Source: Myrica gale (taxonomy: Eukaryota > Streptophyta > Magnoliopsida > Fagales > Myricaceae). From it: a stretch of DNA of 64,000 bases. Where the stretch lies: contig OZ005613.1 in NCBI GenBank assembly GCA_963930655.1, positions 11,230,501-11,294,500 of the forward strand. Reading direction: 5' to 3'. Position numbers and translations under genes: made by a program. The notes under the pieces were generated by a model that saw only the letters and a program-made list of their open reading frames with translations, was not told the origin of the DNA and searched no databases. Shown in pieces: positions 46,401 to 58,547 of the stretch (position 1 is the first letter of the stretch; each line of letters starts with the position of its first letter).

Positions 46401-46740
46401 TCACCGAAAATCCAAAACGAGAGACCATGTGCAGTCTCCAAAAAGTTGCCATCACCAAAAGCCTCAATGGTGGTTCACAAGTATTGCTTCACCTTGAGGA
46501 TCTTTAGGGAAGAATTTTCCCCATCCCAAGAATGTGGAACCTCTTAAAAAGTACTAATAATAATAATCTCATCATTCCTTACTTGTAAATATTGCTTGCA
46601 TTTATAAATTATGTTACATATGGACCTACGCTCCTTGAGCCCATAAATACGTGCAAAAAGCACCTATGAAAGAAACATTGTGCGAAGAAGGGTCCGTGGA
46701 GAAAAATCCAAATGAAAGAAATCTGTCGCGAACTCGTTAT
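43441..46740. other. no supported gene; weak exon-like frame on minus strand
   Basis: A minus-strand frame at about 43907-43671 ends in MGPVTRSVAK at a good donor (CAAG then GTGAGT), so it could be a first exon, but no second exon was found. The rest (44000-46740) is repeat-like DNA with no recognisable domain. GGGCCATCC-type and GACCCGAGAGGACGAAGGCA sequences near 45650 and 46190 resemble retroelement untranslated regions. Confidence 0.25.
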
Positions 46741-47163
46741 GCCATAGGCCCTTGTGTCTCTTATTGGGCACCAGTGCCTCGGACAAGCCGTCTTGCCTCT
46801 TATTTGGCACTGGTACCCCAAACAAGCCCTTGTGCCTCTTATTGAGCACCTGTGCCACGTACAAGCACTCGTGTCTCTTATTGGATAACCGGTACCTCAG
46901 ACAAGCACTAGTGCCTCCTATTGGGCACCGATACCCCGGACAGGCCCTTATGCCTCTTATTAGACAATTGTGCCCCAGATAGGTCCTCATGCCCAGTATA
47001 GGCACTCGTGCCTCTTATTGGGTACTGGCACCCTTGATAGAAACTCGTACCTCTTATTGGGCACTCGTGCCCCGTACAGGCCCTCGTGCCACTAATTGGG
47101 CACCAGTATGTTTGACATGCCCATTACGAGCCCTCGTGCCTCTTATTGTGTCCTTGGTCCTTA
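46741..47163. repeat. 39-bp minisatellite, about 10 copies
   Basis: Units read CCTTGTGCCTCTTATTGGGC followed by ACCAGTGCCCCGGACAAG-like sequence. The TTATT core restarts at 46761, 46800, 46839 and 46878, which fixes the period at 39. Copies are diverged by substitutions. Because 39 is a multiple of three, frames across it show a 13-residue periodicity that is not evidence of coding. Diverged copies continue beyond solo LTR c (48259-48420). Confidence 0.85.
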
Positions 47164-48258
47164 TGTTAGCTTTTAGTCACAATCAATATTTTGATGATAA
47201 CAATAAAAATAATTGAGATATGAAGCAAAAAGATAAAAAAAAATAATCACAAAGTGATCAAGCAACATCTCCTTCAATGGAAGTGCTCTTAAAGTGAAGA
47301 AACAAGATGCTAGGGTAATCTTTGTAAATCTAAGAATTCATCTTTAACAAGGATTTAAACTACACACTTGCATAAATCGTTTTACCTTTTGTTTTGAAGA
47401 TTAAAAATGTTTTAGTAGCTTCAAATTATTCCAAATTTAACTCACAAACCTTTTATATACTTATGAGAAGTTAGTCTTTAAAATTTTGTATTTTAAGTTT
47501 GTCAAAATCGATTTTTTAAATCAACAGGATCATGGTTAAGTTGAGAAGGTCGACCGGCTGGTAAAGCGGTCGTCCGATATTCGATAGCTTGGTATAGCGG
47601 TTGACCGGTTAATTTTGAAAAGGCTGAAAAGAGCCGCTCTGACCTCTGACATTATGACCGTGGGTAGCGTAAACCAGAAGCGGTCGGCCGGTTCATATAG
47701 CGATCAACCGGCTCGTCGTGAATTTTTGACAAATCGATTCCCAACATTATTTTCATATCCTTGTTATTGTGGGAAGCCTAAGAGCTATATATTTCTCATT
47801 GTAAAATCTATTCCATCAAGGGAGTTTTAGTGGGTATTTTCGTTCATACCTATACACTACTAAGAGAGTTATTCTCTTGTTCCCTTTTGGTGATAGTTGT
47901 TTATCAAAAGAAGGAGTTTGGAGAGGTTTGTTCTCAAACTCGACCTTGAAGCTTGATGAGGCGTTTCTCAAGCTCAAGTATAAGGAACCTTCCCTTGGTT
48001 GAAGGGAGTATAATGGAGAAACCTCAAGGCTCGCTAAAGGAGCTTGAGGGGTGGACGTAGGCGTGTTTGCCGAATCATCTAAAAAACTTATGTTTGCTTC
48101 TCTATCCTTACTATTTACTTTTAGCATTTATTTACTTATTGCATCTATAGTTGCTTAATTACTTGTGCTAAATTATCCTGTTCTTTACAAACACATTTTT
48201 GGGGATTATAGAAACCTAATTCACCCCATCTTGTATTGCCTTAATCCCAGGACTTACA
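47164..48258 (+). mobile_element. solo LTR c, TGTTAG-type family, 1095 bp
   Basis: It runs from TGTTAGCTTTTAG to CCCAGGACTTACA, with CCTTA and CCCTA as a near-perfect 5-bp target duplication (47159-47163 and 48259-48263). It shares GGGGTGGACGTAGGCGTGTT, CACTTGCATAAATCGTTTTA and CCTAATTCACCCC with LTRs a and b. Its U3 contains repeated GTCGACCGG/GGTCGACCGG-like motifs (47545-47710). It sits inside the 39-bp minisatellite. Confidence 0.82.
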
Positions 48259-48559
48259 CCCTACGGCCCTATCGCTCTGCTTCGGTATTACTGATTTTTC
48301 TGGCCATCAGGCGACCTTTTGTGACCCTTTTCAGCATTAGACGACTGTGTCGCCCCATCACGGGCCCCCTTGCCTCTTGTGGGCACTCGTGCCTTTATAG
48401 GGCCCTAATTCCCCCTTTTGCCGAAAAGATTTGCACAATTATTATATGTAAACAAGTGTAAACAACATTTTCGTCTTCCAAACTCATTAGGATTAAAGGT
48501 TCATCGCGAAATTTTGAACTAACAACCTAAAGTGGGACAAATAACAAACAAAATAAAAG

Positions 48560-51500
48560 TTACATGTCCGCTGCCACACGTTTGTACAAGTGCGATGGGA
48601 GCCTGGGAGTGACCACAGCTTGCAACGGTGTGCGCATGTAAGTGACCAATCCAGGATTTTCTGACATATCAATCTCTTCTGGCTTCATCCCTTCGGATGG
48701 TGTCCAAACAAAATGGTGCAATAGGTGACCAAGCATAGACGTGACCAAATTGATGCCAAGCTGTGCACCCGGGCAAACTCGCCGACCAGCACCAAACGGA
48801 AGTAGCCGGAAGTCGTGGCCCTTCATGTCAACATCTTCTTCGAGGAACCGCTCTGGGCGGAACTCGAGCGGGCTCTTCCACACGGCCGGATCGCGTGCTA
48901 TGGCCCAAACGTTAACGTGAACGTTTGATCCCTTAGGGATGTCATAGCCACCGATTTTGACATTGGCATTGGCTCGGTGGGGGAGCATCAGCGGGGTTGG
49001 AGGGTGTAACCTTAGTCCCTCTTTGGCTACAGATTGCAAGTAAGGCAGGTTAGAAAAGTCGGCTTCTGTCAGGACACGCTCGAACCCAATGACACGGTCT
49101 AGCTCCTCTTGGGCCTTCTGTTGCACCCTTGGGTTCTTGATTAGCTCGGCCATAGCCCATTCTACTGTGATTGCGGTGGTATCCATGCCTGCAGTGATCA
49201 TGTCCTGCACGAAATTGTAGGATGCAAAGCTCATTAGTTTACGAACTATCCAGAGCAGCTCAAACTGAAAACTTATGGTCGTTGGGCTTCATAATTTAGA
49301 TGTCAAGTTTCTGTCAAAGAATCCTTCTCGGGTTATGGTGATCTTTCAAATAAGTAAGGTAGTTTCTGTGTTTGTGAAGGAAACGGAGATTTTGCTTTTA
49401 GACATACCCAGAGAAGTCCAATGATGGTGTCCTCACTGAGGTCATATTTTTCCTGTAGTGTAAGCAAAGCATCAACAAAATGCTGCTTGGCCCCACCATT
49501 CTTGCGTGCCTGAGTGTGCTCTTCCATGATAGCTCTAGTGAGCCTGTCCCTCCTCGCCCCGTGCTTGGCGAATGCTTCTTCCTCCAGGGGAAACATCCAA
49601 CGAAGCCATGGAATGTGCTCTGCCATGGCAAGAGACGCACCGAGCTTCAGTCCATTGGACACGATAGCCTTGAATTCCACCCCTTGCTCGTCCATTACGC
49701 CCTCCGAGTTCACAAACCGCTTCCCAAATGCCAGTCTCGTAATGTTGTTGAATGCCACCGTTCCCAAATATTTCTTCACCATTAAAATTTTACCGCTGCT
49801 GTCTGCATGTGCAAATGTAACATTTTTCAGCCACTTTTGCTCATTCAAATTGTGAAGCCAGTAAACATGAAATCCAATTGGGTTAGATAAGCTTGTGGCT
49901 TGTGCACATGTCAAATAATTACTACACATTTTGTGCATTTTGTGTGCAGTGAGCCCCATAAGATTAATGGTGGGCCAAGGGGCCTAGAGATTGAAGGGAT
50001 AGCGTTCCGGATGAGGAAGACTTATCACCTAAGGGTGGGTCCAAGCTATTCTACCAAAATATGGAGCTCGGATCTTCCTCGAGTGGCTGCCTACTTTGAC
50101 GGCTGCCAGTCGCATCAAGAACCACACTATCCGCGTGAATAGTTGTTTGATAATGATGTCAACTCGCCATAGCCTCCATAGCTGTCCTTTTTTTTTTCTG
50201 CGTGCCTCAATAGCTGTCCTAATTCTCCGACAAATAATGCCATTTTATGTGGCACGAAATCAACACGATCCGTGTTCAAGTGGTCTTTTGGAACTTGTCA
50301 AATTAGAATTCTCTTATCTCTCTCTCTTTTTAACCGGCCGTGTGCCGTGGCTAGAAAATATCTCTCAATTTTAAATGCCCTTTTTGTTAATTACCTTTTT
50401 CGCACCTAATTTGAATGACCCTGCGCCTAAGAAATTGAGGGCCGAATTTTAATTTTTAGAAGCATAAAATGTAGGAGGCCAAAATATATAACTATAGAAG
50501 AAGAAGAAGAAGAAGAAGTTGGCTCGGTTCGGGGCCGGTTCTCCAAAACATATAGCGAGATTATGTATTATTAAAAGAAAGGGGTAAACTCATAGTTAGC
50601 CCCTTATGTTTGGGCAAAAATCATAGTTAGCCCCATATTTTTGAATCCAACAATTTGATACTCATAACTTTCACAACCTATCAAACTTAGCCCCCGTCTA
50701 AATCAGGTGTTAAGTCTGACAGAAATTCATGCAAAATGACCGAAATGCCCCTCCAAAGCTAAAATTTAAAATAAAATATAAATTTAAGAAATAAATTAAA
50801 ATAAATAAATTATTGAAATAGAGTTTCAATATAGTTTTATTTAAAAATATTAATTTTTGAAAAAATATCATTTTTTATTTTTAATGAATTGTTTTATTTT
50901 TTTTAGTAATTTTATTTTGGAGGGGCATTTTGGTCATTTTTCATGTTTTTCCGTCTGATTTAACGTCTAATTTAGACGGGGGACGAAGATTGATAAGTTT
51001 TGAAAGTTATGGGTATCAAATTGTTGGATTTAAAAATATGGGGCTAACTATGATTTTTGCCCAAACATGGCTAACTATGAGTTTACCCCTAAAAGAAATT
51101 ATTATTAGTTTCTTTTTTTCTAATCAGAAATTAGTTTTAAAAACAGGTCTACTTGAGACTAGGAAAAAAAAAATTAAGTCATATCAAAGACTGTACGTCT
51201 TATCGCAAAATACTCCGAATCCACCGATCTCCAACACGTTCATTCGGTCAAGCAAACAATTTGATAAAACTAATTTGCCGATGAATGCGCTGATGAAGCT
51301 TGATCTTATAAACTAAATCAACTTTGCAATGGGTGGGTCTCCCGGCTCTTGCTTGTAGAGGAGAAAATTGAGAAAATGGTTGACTTTACACTAATCTACA
51401 CAGAACCTCATATCTCACCAACATCGTCACGATATCAATATATGATAATTATAATCTATAGTCATGATAAAACGATGTCTGCACCTACCAGGAAAAAGAG

Positions 51501-52226
51501 GCACATGGATATTTAATAGGAAAGAATGACATGCACGAAATAGACCAAAAAATAAATTATAGATAAAAAACCATATAGGTGACACGTGACAATAAACGTA
51601 TAATTCAGATCGCTAAATCCTGCAGTTCAAATTTCTCTACCATCTTACGGAAATTATGTGCTATCAAAATTTTGGTTTATATTCTCATATATATGAAATT
51701 CGAAAAAAGGTGGGAAATATAAAGGTGGGAAAAAAAGCGTACCAGGATTGGTGCAGTCCTTGAAAATGGATTCAACCATGGCAGTAATCTCGTCCTCTCT
51801 AATGGGTCTGAGACTCTCCAGCCTTTTTGGGGTGAAAAGCTCAAGAGTGCAGACCTTCCTCACCTTCACGTAGTGAGGGCCATAATCTGCCCATATGAGG
51901 TCCTTCCCGTCCCTACTGAACTTAGCAGCTGACCTACTTCTATGCCTGTCAGCCAGTTGCTGGTCATTTTCCTTGAGCACTTCCTTGGCCAGCTCCGTGT
52001 TCGACACGATCACGTTCAGCGTGGACCCGAACCAGACGGATATGACGGGGCCATAGGCCTGTGCCCACTCGGCGAAGCATCGGAACCTCACCGGTTTTAT
52101 GTCGTAGAGGTTTCCGATAATCGGCCACGGGCGAGGGCCGGGCGGGAGCTTGAATCGCAGGCGTTGGTAAAGATAGTACGAGAGGAAGAGGACGACAAGA
52201 GCGGCGGGTATTAGTGGGAGAGCCAT
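48560..52226 (-). CDS. CYP98A: p-coumaroyl shikimate/quinate 3'-hydroxylase, CYP98A
   Basis: CYP98A enzymes are ER-anchored P450s that 3-hydroxylate p-coumaroyl shikimate or quinate, the step leading to G and S lignin units and chlorogenic acid. Three exons join in frame: 52226-51743, 49802-49408 and 49204-48560, giving 507 residues against the usual 508. The N-terminus is a membrane anchor ([17 protein letters not shown]) followed by the hinge [13 protein letters not shown]. Exon 3 opens with the I-helix [10 protein letters not shown], then KEGLRLHP (ExxR), FRPERF, and the heme loop [10 protein letters not shown], whose Cys binds iron. The substrate-region wording ([20 protein letters not shown]) is characteristic of CYP98A. 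Intron 1 (1.9 kb) hosts a MITE. All key residues are present, so it should be functional. Confidence 0.96.
50581..51089. mobile_element. Mutator-like MITE in CYP98A intron 1, 509 bp
   Basis: A perfect 9-bp target duplication TAAAAGAAA (50572-50580 and 51090-51098) flanks terminal inverted repeats of about 160 bp. Both arms contain GGGGTAAACTCATAGTTAGC or close variants, ATCATAGTTAGCCCCATATT and a GGAGGGGCATTT-type inner end. The centre is almost pure A/T. Arms this long and a 9-bp duplication fit a Mutator-derived MITE. Confidence 0.93.
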
Positions 52227-52650
52227 CGAGAGGAAGAACGTCTAGCTCTGGAGTTCTTTGTAAAGGCTTATAAGCAGAAGAAAGCATAGGGCGGAGAGAG
52301 GTCGATATATAATATGGGTTATGGGAGAGGGAGTTGGTGAAAGGACTTGTCCACGTTGTGCGGCAAATGAGATCCCCGTTAAAGCTCAAAGCATCCATTT
52401 CTGCCTTGTTTTGGATTAATCGTAAAGAAAAAGAAAAGCGAATTTGGACCGATAGTGGCCGTGGCGCGTGCATGCAGGGAGAGTTGGGGATTAGTAATCT
52501 GTGGGCGGTTGGTAAGGTGAGAATGGGTGAGAGACTTGGAATGATGTTTGTGTGGGTTGGTTGAGGTAATTGACCTATCTACGTCTATAACCCATAGATT
52601 GGAGTTTCTTTAATTTCTTTGACAGAAGTAAACCGACAAAGAACATCCGG
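52227..52650 (-). promoter_or_regulatory. CYP98A promoter with AC elements and TATA box
   Basis: On the minus strand two ACCAACC motifs (AC-II type, 52555-52561 and 52507-52513) lie about 280-330 bp upstream of the start codon, and a TATA-like ATTATATATC lies at about 52303-52313. AC elements are bound by the MYB factors (MYB46/58/63 class) that switch on lignin genes, which fits this gene. The sites are read directly; regulation is inferred. Confidence 0.65.
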
Positions 52651-53079
52651 GGAAAAGGAATAGTAATCGGAGATACATAAATACTTGTGAAAATAATACA
52701 TAAATTTGTTCAACAAAGAGCGGTGCATAATTGGGTTCATTCATTAGTAGCAAGAAAGCTGTCGTGCATTAATTCAAGGACGACAGTGAATTACAATTTT
52801 ACACCTCCACCCAACTTGCTGATCAACAAAGATATCCATGATCATAAGGTTTTTCTTTTGACCTACGAAACGTACAGCTTTATGGTCTGCCGGTTGGCAC
52901 GGGGGATCGATCGGAGACAGGAATATTCCGATTTTAAAGCTTGCTTTGAAGTTCGTTTATATTTTTATTTATATTTATTTTCATAGTAACAACAGAGAAA
53001 GCAAACTTATAATAAAATTTTTCAAGATGCTACTAGTATACCAATGAGTATAATAGTTGCATCAAAAGAGGTGGAGTTT
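52651..53079. other. intergenic, no gene seen
   Basis: Lies between the CYP98A promoter and the Tat element's target site. No frame or repeat was recognised. Confidence 0.4.
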
Positions 53080-53084
53080 GTAAT

Positions 53085-53494
53085 TGATGATACCGAAATT
53101 GAATAAGTTGACGTGAGTCATGAACGGTTACAAAACAATTTATAACGTGCAACAATTCCACGATCCTGATGTTCCCGCTATCAAAGTAAGTATCCATTAA
53201 GGAGACGTGTAATGAGCAGATCCCGGGACACAAAGCTACAGTGACTAATTCCCGCCATAAGGAAGTATGAGGACGTGGAGAAAACACTATAAAAGTAGAA
53301 ATTGTAGAGTAGAAAGGTAAGCGATTCTAGAACGATTAAACAGAGAAATTCACAAAAGACATAAAATTGATTTAGGCATCAGAAGTGCCTTACCCCGGTG
53401 TTTGAGGTCGTCTTTGTTGTTTTATAAAAGGAGTTACACGAAGATTGAGACGCATTTACGCCGACGTGTTGACCATAAATCAACTGATTTATCA
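53085..53494 (+). repeat. 5' LTR of the Tat element
   Basis: 410 bp, starting TGATGATACC and ending ATTTATCA two bases before the primer site. A TATA-like CACTATAAAAG lies at 53286-53296. It lacks the hairpin found in the 3' LTR. Confidence 0.8.
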
Positions 53495-53750
53495 GTTGGC
53501 AACATCTGTGGGAACATTTTAGCTCTTGTGCTAAAAAGTTTATGGTGACCTCCAAGAGTAAAGGCAAAGGGAAGACGGAGGCAACTTGGAGCCGCCTCCA
53601 GAACCTCCTCCATAAATGATGGAAGGGTTAGTCGAAACATCCACTAATCTCACACTGGCACAAACCAAGAACCAAATCACAACGACAAGCAATTAGGAGA
53701 AATATTTGTGCAGGGAGATGTAAAAAGAGAGTCGCATACCACAAGTATCA

Positions 53751-54941
53751 ATGCCGGAAAGACAGGACGAAGAGGTTCGTATACCACACTACAATAGAGA
53801 CTCCCACTGTCCACAGGGGCGAAATGAAGATGCTAGAGGAGTCGAAGCTAGCCTGGAAGAAGTTCTAGCTGAATTAGGGAGGATGAGACAGAAAGTGGAC
53901 AAACAACCACAATCCTCTCTAGAAAACATGATGCACCGGTTGGAATCTCCATTCACATCAAGAATCTTGGAGATTCAGCTACCATCCAAATTTCGCATGC
54001 CTATCATCGAAAAATACACAGGAGCCACTAATCCACTAGATCACTTAGAAGGCTATTGATCGCAAATGAACCTACTGGACACCCAGGACTCTATCAAATG
54101 CTAGACATTCCCTACAAAGTTGGTTAAGGCCGAACTCCATTTTGCTTTGCATTTGGATTAGTAGGTTAAGGTCGAACTCCATTTCTAGCTTCGAACAGCT
54201 CAGCAGGGCCTTTGCCAGCCACTTCATAGCAAGTAAAAAGAAAAATAAGTCAACCATTCACCTTCTCTTCACCCGGTAAAAAGAAGATGAGAGCCTGCGA
54301 GATTATGTGGCATGCTTCAACCATGAAAAACTCAACATGGAAGATCCAAAAGATAAAGTGGTCCTCACCGCCATAGTAGCTAGATTGACCAAAGGTAAGT
54401 TTTCGTTTTCCTTAGGAAAGAAGCCCCCAAGACCTTCGAAGAATTCATAGAGAAAACACAGAAATACATGAATGCTGAAGATATGCTAACAGCTCGCTGG
54501 CAGCAAGTGGTCGATCAAGGAGGAGCAGTCGCAAAAAGGAAAAAAGAAGTGGCTCTAGCTAGACCTCCCATATCGAAAAGAGATCGAAGAGTGGAACCAC
54601 TAGCCGAACCACGAGTGGATCATCCGAGGTCGCCATTCACACCCCTCAATACACCTCCAGGAAAGATCCTTATGGAAAAACGAAATGATCCCGAAATACA
54701 ATGGCTCCTAAAATTGCGATCAGATCCAGACAAAAGAGATGACCAAAAATTTTGTCGTTTCTACAACGACCACGGGCATGACACGGACGAATGTATAGAT
54801 CTAAAGAGGCAAATCGAGGCCTTCATTCAACAAGGACGTCTTCGGCAATACACCACAACTAGGGTGGGAAATCCATTCAAAAGGGAAGCACGAGCACCCG
54901 AGAACCAAAGTTTCAGACCTTACCAAAGAAATGAAAGATAA
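53751..54941 (+). pseudogene. Tat element gag
   Basis: The frame from 53751 reads LPSKFRMPIIEKYTGATNPL, the conserved Tat gag block. After frameshifts it continues (54468-54941) to the zinc-knuckle-like CRFYNDHGHDTDECIDLKRQ near the end. Frame shifts and stops occur around 54057-54440, so no full protein can be made. Confidence 0.8.
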
Positions 54942-55189
54942 CTCCTAGAAGATTGTAGAGTAAACGAGGCTCTAAGACAAGAAGCAAGACTAGCAGAGAG
55001 ACGTTCCCCTCTAAGACTAGTAGGCGAAATCAGTGTCATCTTTGGAGGCCTTACCGCTGGAGGATCTTCTAAATCCTCATGGACGACCTATGTGAGACAA
55101 CTATTTGTTGCAAAAATAAGTAGTAAATCTCGACATCCTATATTAGGAGAAGACAAACCATTAGGTTCACACCAAAGAAGCGAGAATCG

Positions 55190-58100
55190 AGTATCCACAT
55201 AACGATGCTCTTGATATCGATGCAATGACAGGAAATTACAAGATTCGACGAATACTCGTCGATACCAGCAGTTCTGCCGACATCCTGTAAGCTACTTAAT
55301 ACTACTAGATGAAGTTAGGGAGAGAAGCAATTATAAATGAAAGTATCAAACTCACCAGATTCACTGGCCACCAATTACATACTCTTGGGATAAAAGAGTT
55401 ACCATTCACGGTAGGAGAACACCCATGTGAAGCATCGCTCTCTGTAACATTCCTAATCCTTGAAGGAGAATCTTCTTATAACGCCATTATAGGATGAGTC
55501 ACACAAAACAAATTGCACGATGTAGTAACAACTTACCACCTGAAAATGAAGTTCTCAACCAAGGCAGGAATAGGGGAAGCAAAGGGAGACCAAAAACTAG
55601 CGAGAAACTGTTATCTGTCAGACGATAGGGAAAACCATGGCTATAGAACATCGAGACGAATTCCAAGCACAACCGATGGAAATGTTGGAAGAAATAGCGT
55701 TTCGGACAGATTCAAAAGAAAGGTCGATCAGGATTGGATCCAACTTGTCTGAAGAATCTAAATCAATCCTCATGGCATTTGTATGGGCGAATAGTGAAGT
55801 CTTCGTTTAGTCACACGAAGACATGCCAGGGATAGATCCAAAAGTTATCACTCACAGGTTGAACATACAACCCGAGGTCAAGTCGGTCATACAACGTAAG
55901 AGGAGTTTCGCCCCAGAACAAAGCCAAGCAATCAAGACGAAGGTCGGGAAGCTAGTCAAATCCTAATTCATGAGAGAAGTCAATTATCCCAGCTGGCTAA
56001 CAAATGTAGTCATGGTGCAAAAGATTGTTACCCACTCTCGAGAATTGACTCCTTACTAGATTCAACGGTGGGACATCAACTCCTAAGCTTTATGGATGCC
56101 TTCTCAGGATACAACTAGATCAAGATGCATACATCAGACCAAGAGTATTCCTCATTTAAAACTGATCGCGAGACTTATTGTTATCGGGTAATGCCCTTTG
56201 TTCTAAAAAACGCGGGAGCTACTTATCAAAGGATGATCAACTTGATGTTTTAGAATAAGATAGGGTGCAATATGGAAGTCTATGTCGATGATCTGCTTGG
56301 TTAAAACAAGGGAATCAACAAACCATGTCACAGACCTCGCTAAAGCCTTCGACGTACTTCAGCCTACAAGATGTGCTTGAACTCGACAAAATATGCATTT
56401 GGCGTATCCTCCGAGAAATTCCTAGAATTCCTTTATCCCAACGAGGGATTGAAGCCAATCTAGAAAAGATCAAGGTCATTTTAAATATGCAGCAACCAAA
56501 GAATGTCAAACAATTGCAACGACTCATAGGAAGGATAGCTGCCCTAAATAGGTTCATCGCTCGAGTCACGGATAAATGTCTGTCATTCTTCAAAACACTT
56601 CAAAAAAGCCTTTGAATGAACAGAAGAAGGTCAGAAAACATTTGAGGAGTTGAAAATCTACCTCATGAATCCCCTACTCCTGAGCTCCCCTGTGACAGAA
56701 GAACCTCTTTATCTCTACCTTATTATCTCGGATGTAGCAGTGACCATAAAACTCATAAGAGATGACAACGACATTCAGCGATCGATATACTATATAAGCA
56801 AAGCATTGGAATGAGCCGAGCCCTGATATCCCGACGTCGACAAGCTAGCATTAACTGTTATCATCTCAGCAAGGAAATTGAAACCATATTTTCAGGCGCA
56901 CCCCATAGTGGCAAACTTCAACCATTACGGTAAACTTCAGGCAAATTGGATGCCTCGAGAAGATCTGTCAAACGGTCCGTGGAACTCGAAGAATTTGACA
57001 TCGAATACTAACCACGAACTGAATTTAAGGGATAAGTAGTGGTCGATTTTGTCACAAAGCTTACAACCTCGGCATCCCACGAAGAAACCCCCAAACCAAA
57101 GCCACGAGAAAATCTCTGTAGATGGATCATCCAACTGCGAAGCAGGAGGCGTGAGAGTAGTTATTGAGACACCTGAAGCAGAGCGAATTGAGTTTGGGAT
57201 CAAGCTGGAATATTCACCCACGAACAACGATGCCGAATATGAAGCCCTTATTGCTGGCCTCTCACGACATAACTTCTAGGAGGAAAGCATCTTATCATAT
57301 ATTTAGACTCTCAACTAGTAGTAGAGCAAGTCATGGGAAACTTAAAGGCCCGAGACAAAAGAATGGTGACTTACCTGAAGCGCACTCTAGAGATTAAAGA
57401 ACGCTTTCAGACCTTTGAGATCCAACATATCCTCTGAAATCAAAATGTTCGAGCTAATGCATTAAGAAATGAGGTATCAGGGTCAGTCGAGATGTTCAGA
57501 GGACGAGGTATTATACGATCCACTGGGGTCGTGTCTGAAACTCGTACAGTTGAGGAGATAGAACCTGGTGACTAGCGATTTTCGATCATGAAGACACTGC
57601 GGGAAGAGGATCCCGATGTTAATAAAAAACAAAAGTAGAAGTTCAAAAGGATAACACTGTGATATACCATCATATACGGAAACTTATATCGCCGAAGTCT
57701 TTCTCTAAACCATTGCTATATTGCCTCAACGCCCGAGATGCAAACTACACACTTTGAGAAGTACATAAGGGAATTTGTAGAAACCATTCAGGTGCAAGAA
57801 CTTTGGCTCAAAATGTCATTCGAGCCAGATTCTTTTGGTCCACTATGCACGCTAATGAGGAGGACATAGTGCGGAAATGTAAGAAGTGCCAAAGATTCGC
57901 CAACCTTATAAATACACTGGCGGAGAAGATTAATTTGTCAGGGCCCTGCACCCATTCATGCAACGGGAAATTGACATCCTTGGTCCTTTCCCAATGGGAC
58001 GAAGACAGTTGAAGTTCTTGATACTTGTCATCGACTATTTTACCAAATGGGTAGAAGCTGAGCCACTAACAAAAATCACCGAAGAAAACGTCCGGAAGTT

Positions 58101-58546
58101 CGTTTGAAGGAACATCATTTGTCGTTTCGGGGTACCCCGGGCCATAATCACATACAATGACCGCTACTAATCACTGTACTATCCGCAAGCCAATGGACAA
58201 GTAGAACTGACGAACCGATCACTGCTAAAGATCATCAAAACAAAGCTCAACGATCACAAGGGTTCATGGGAGGAAGAACTATCAGTGGTACTGTGGGCAT
58301 ACAACGCCATTGTCAGAACATCTATGGGAGAGACCCCATTCGCTCTTACCTATGGAATCGCGGCTGTGATCCTCATCGAAATAGAAGCTCTCTCACCTCG
58401 AGTGATGATTTTCACTCACGAGCGCAACAAAGAAGAGAAGAAGCTAGATCTCGACCTACTAGAAGGAAGAAGAGAAGAAACACGACTCTAGATGGAAGTA
58501 TACAAGTAGAAGATCGCCAATTACTACAATTCCAAGGTTAGGCCAC
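55190..58546 (+). pseudogene. Tat element pol (PR, RT, RH, second RH, integrase)
   Basis: The protease active site is seen as ILVDTSSSADIL (about 55252-55287). RT has FMDAFSGYNQIKMHTSDQEY (about 56090) and YVDDLL (56280-56297). The block between MVQK and the RIDSLLD motif, where CVDYTDLNK-type residues are expected, is missing. RNase H follows (about 56620-56920). The second RNase H gives SVDGSSNCEAGGVRVVIETP and NDAEYEALIAGL (57115-57260). Integrase has CKKCQRFAN (57877-57903), FLILVIDYFTKWVEAEPL (58015-58068) and YPQANGQVELTNRSL, with a gap before this last motif. The frame ends at YYNSKVRPRS, where the copia insertion starts. Confidence 0.8.
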
Positions 58547-58547
58547 G

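Noticed and set aside
46609-47216. Several frames with 13-residue periodic Cys/Leu-rich peptides
   Set aside because: The periodicity follows from the 39-bp minisatellite and appears on both strands; there is no gene structure around it.
51942-52473. Long frames on both strands over CYP98A exon 1
   Set aside because: They are other-frame shadows of the P450 exon; only the minus frame from 52226 has P450 motifs and valid splice sites.
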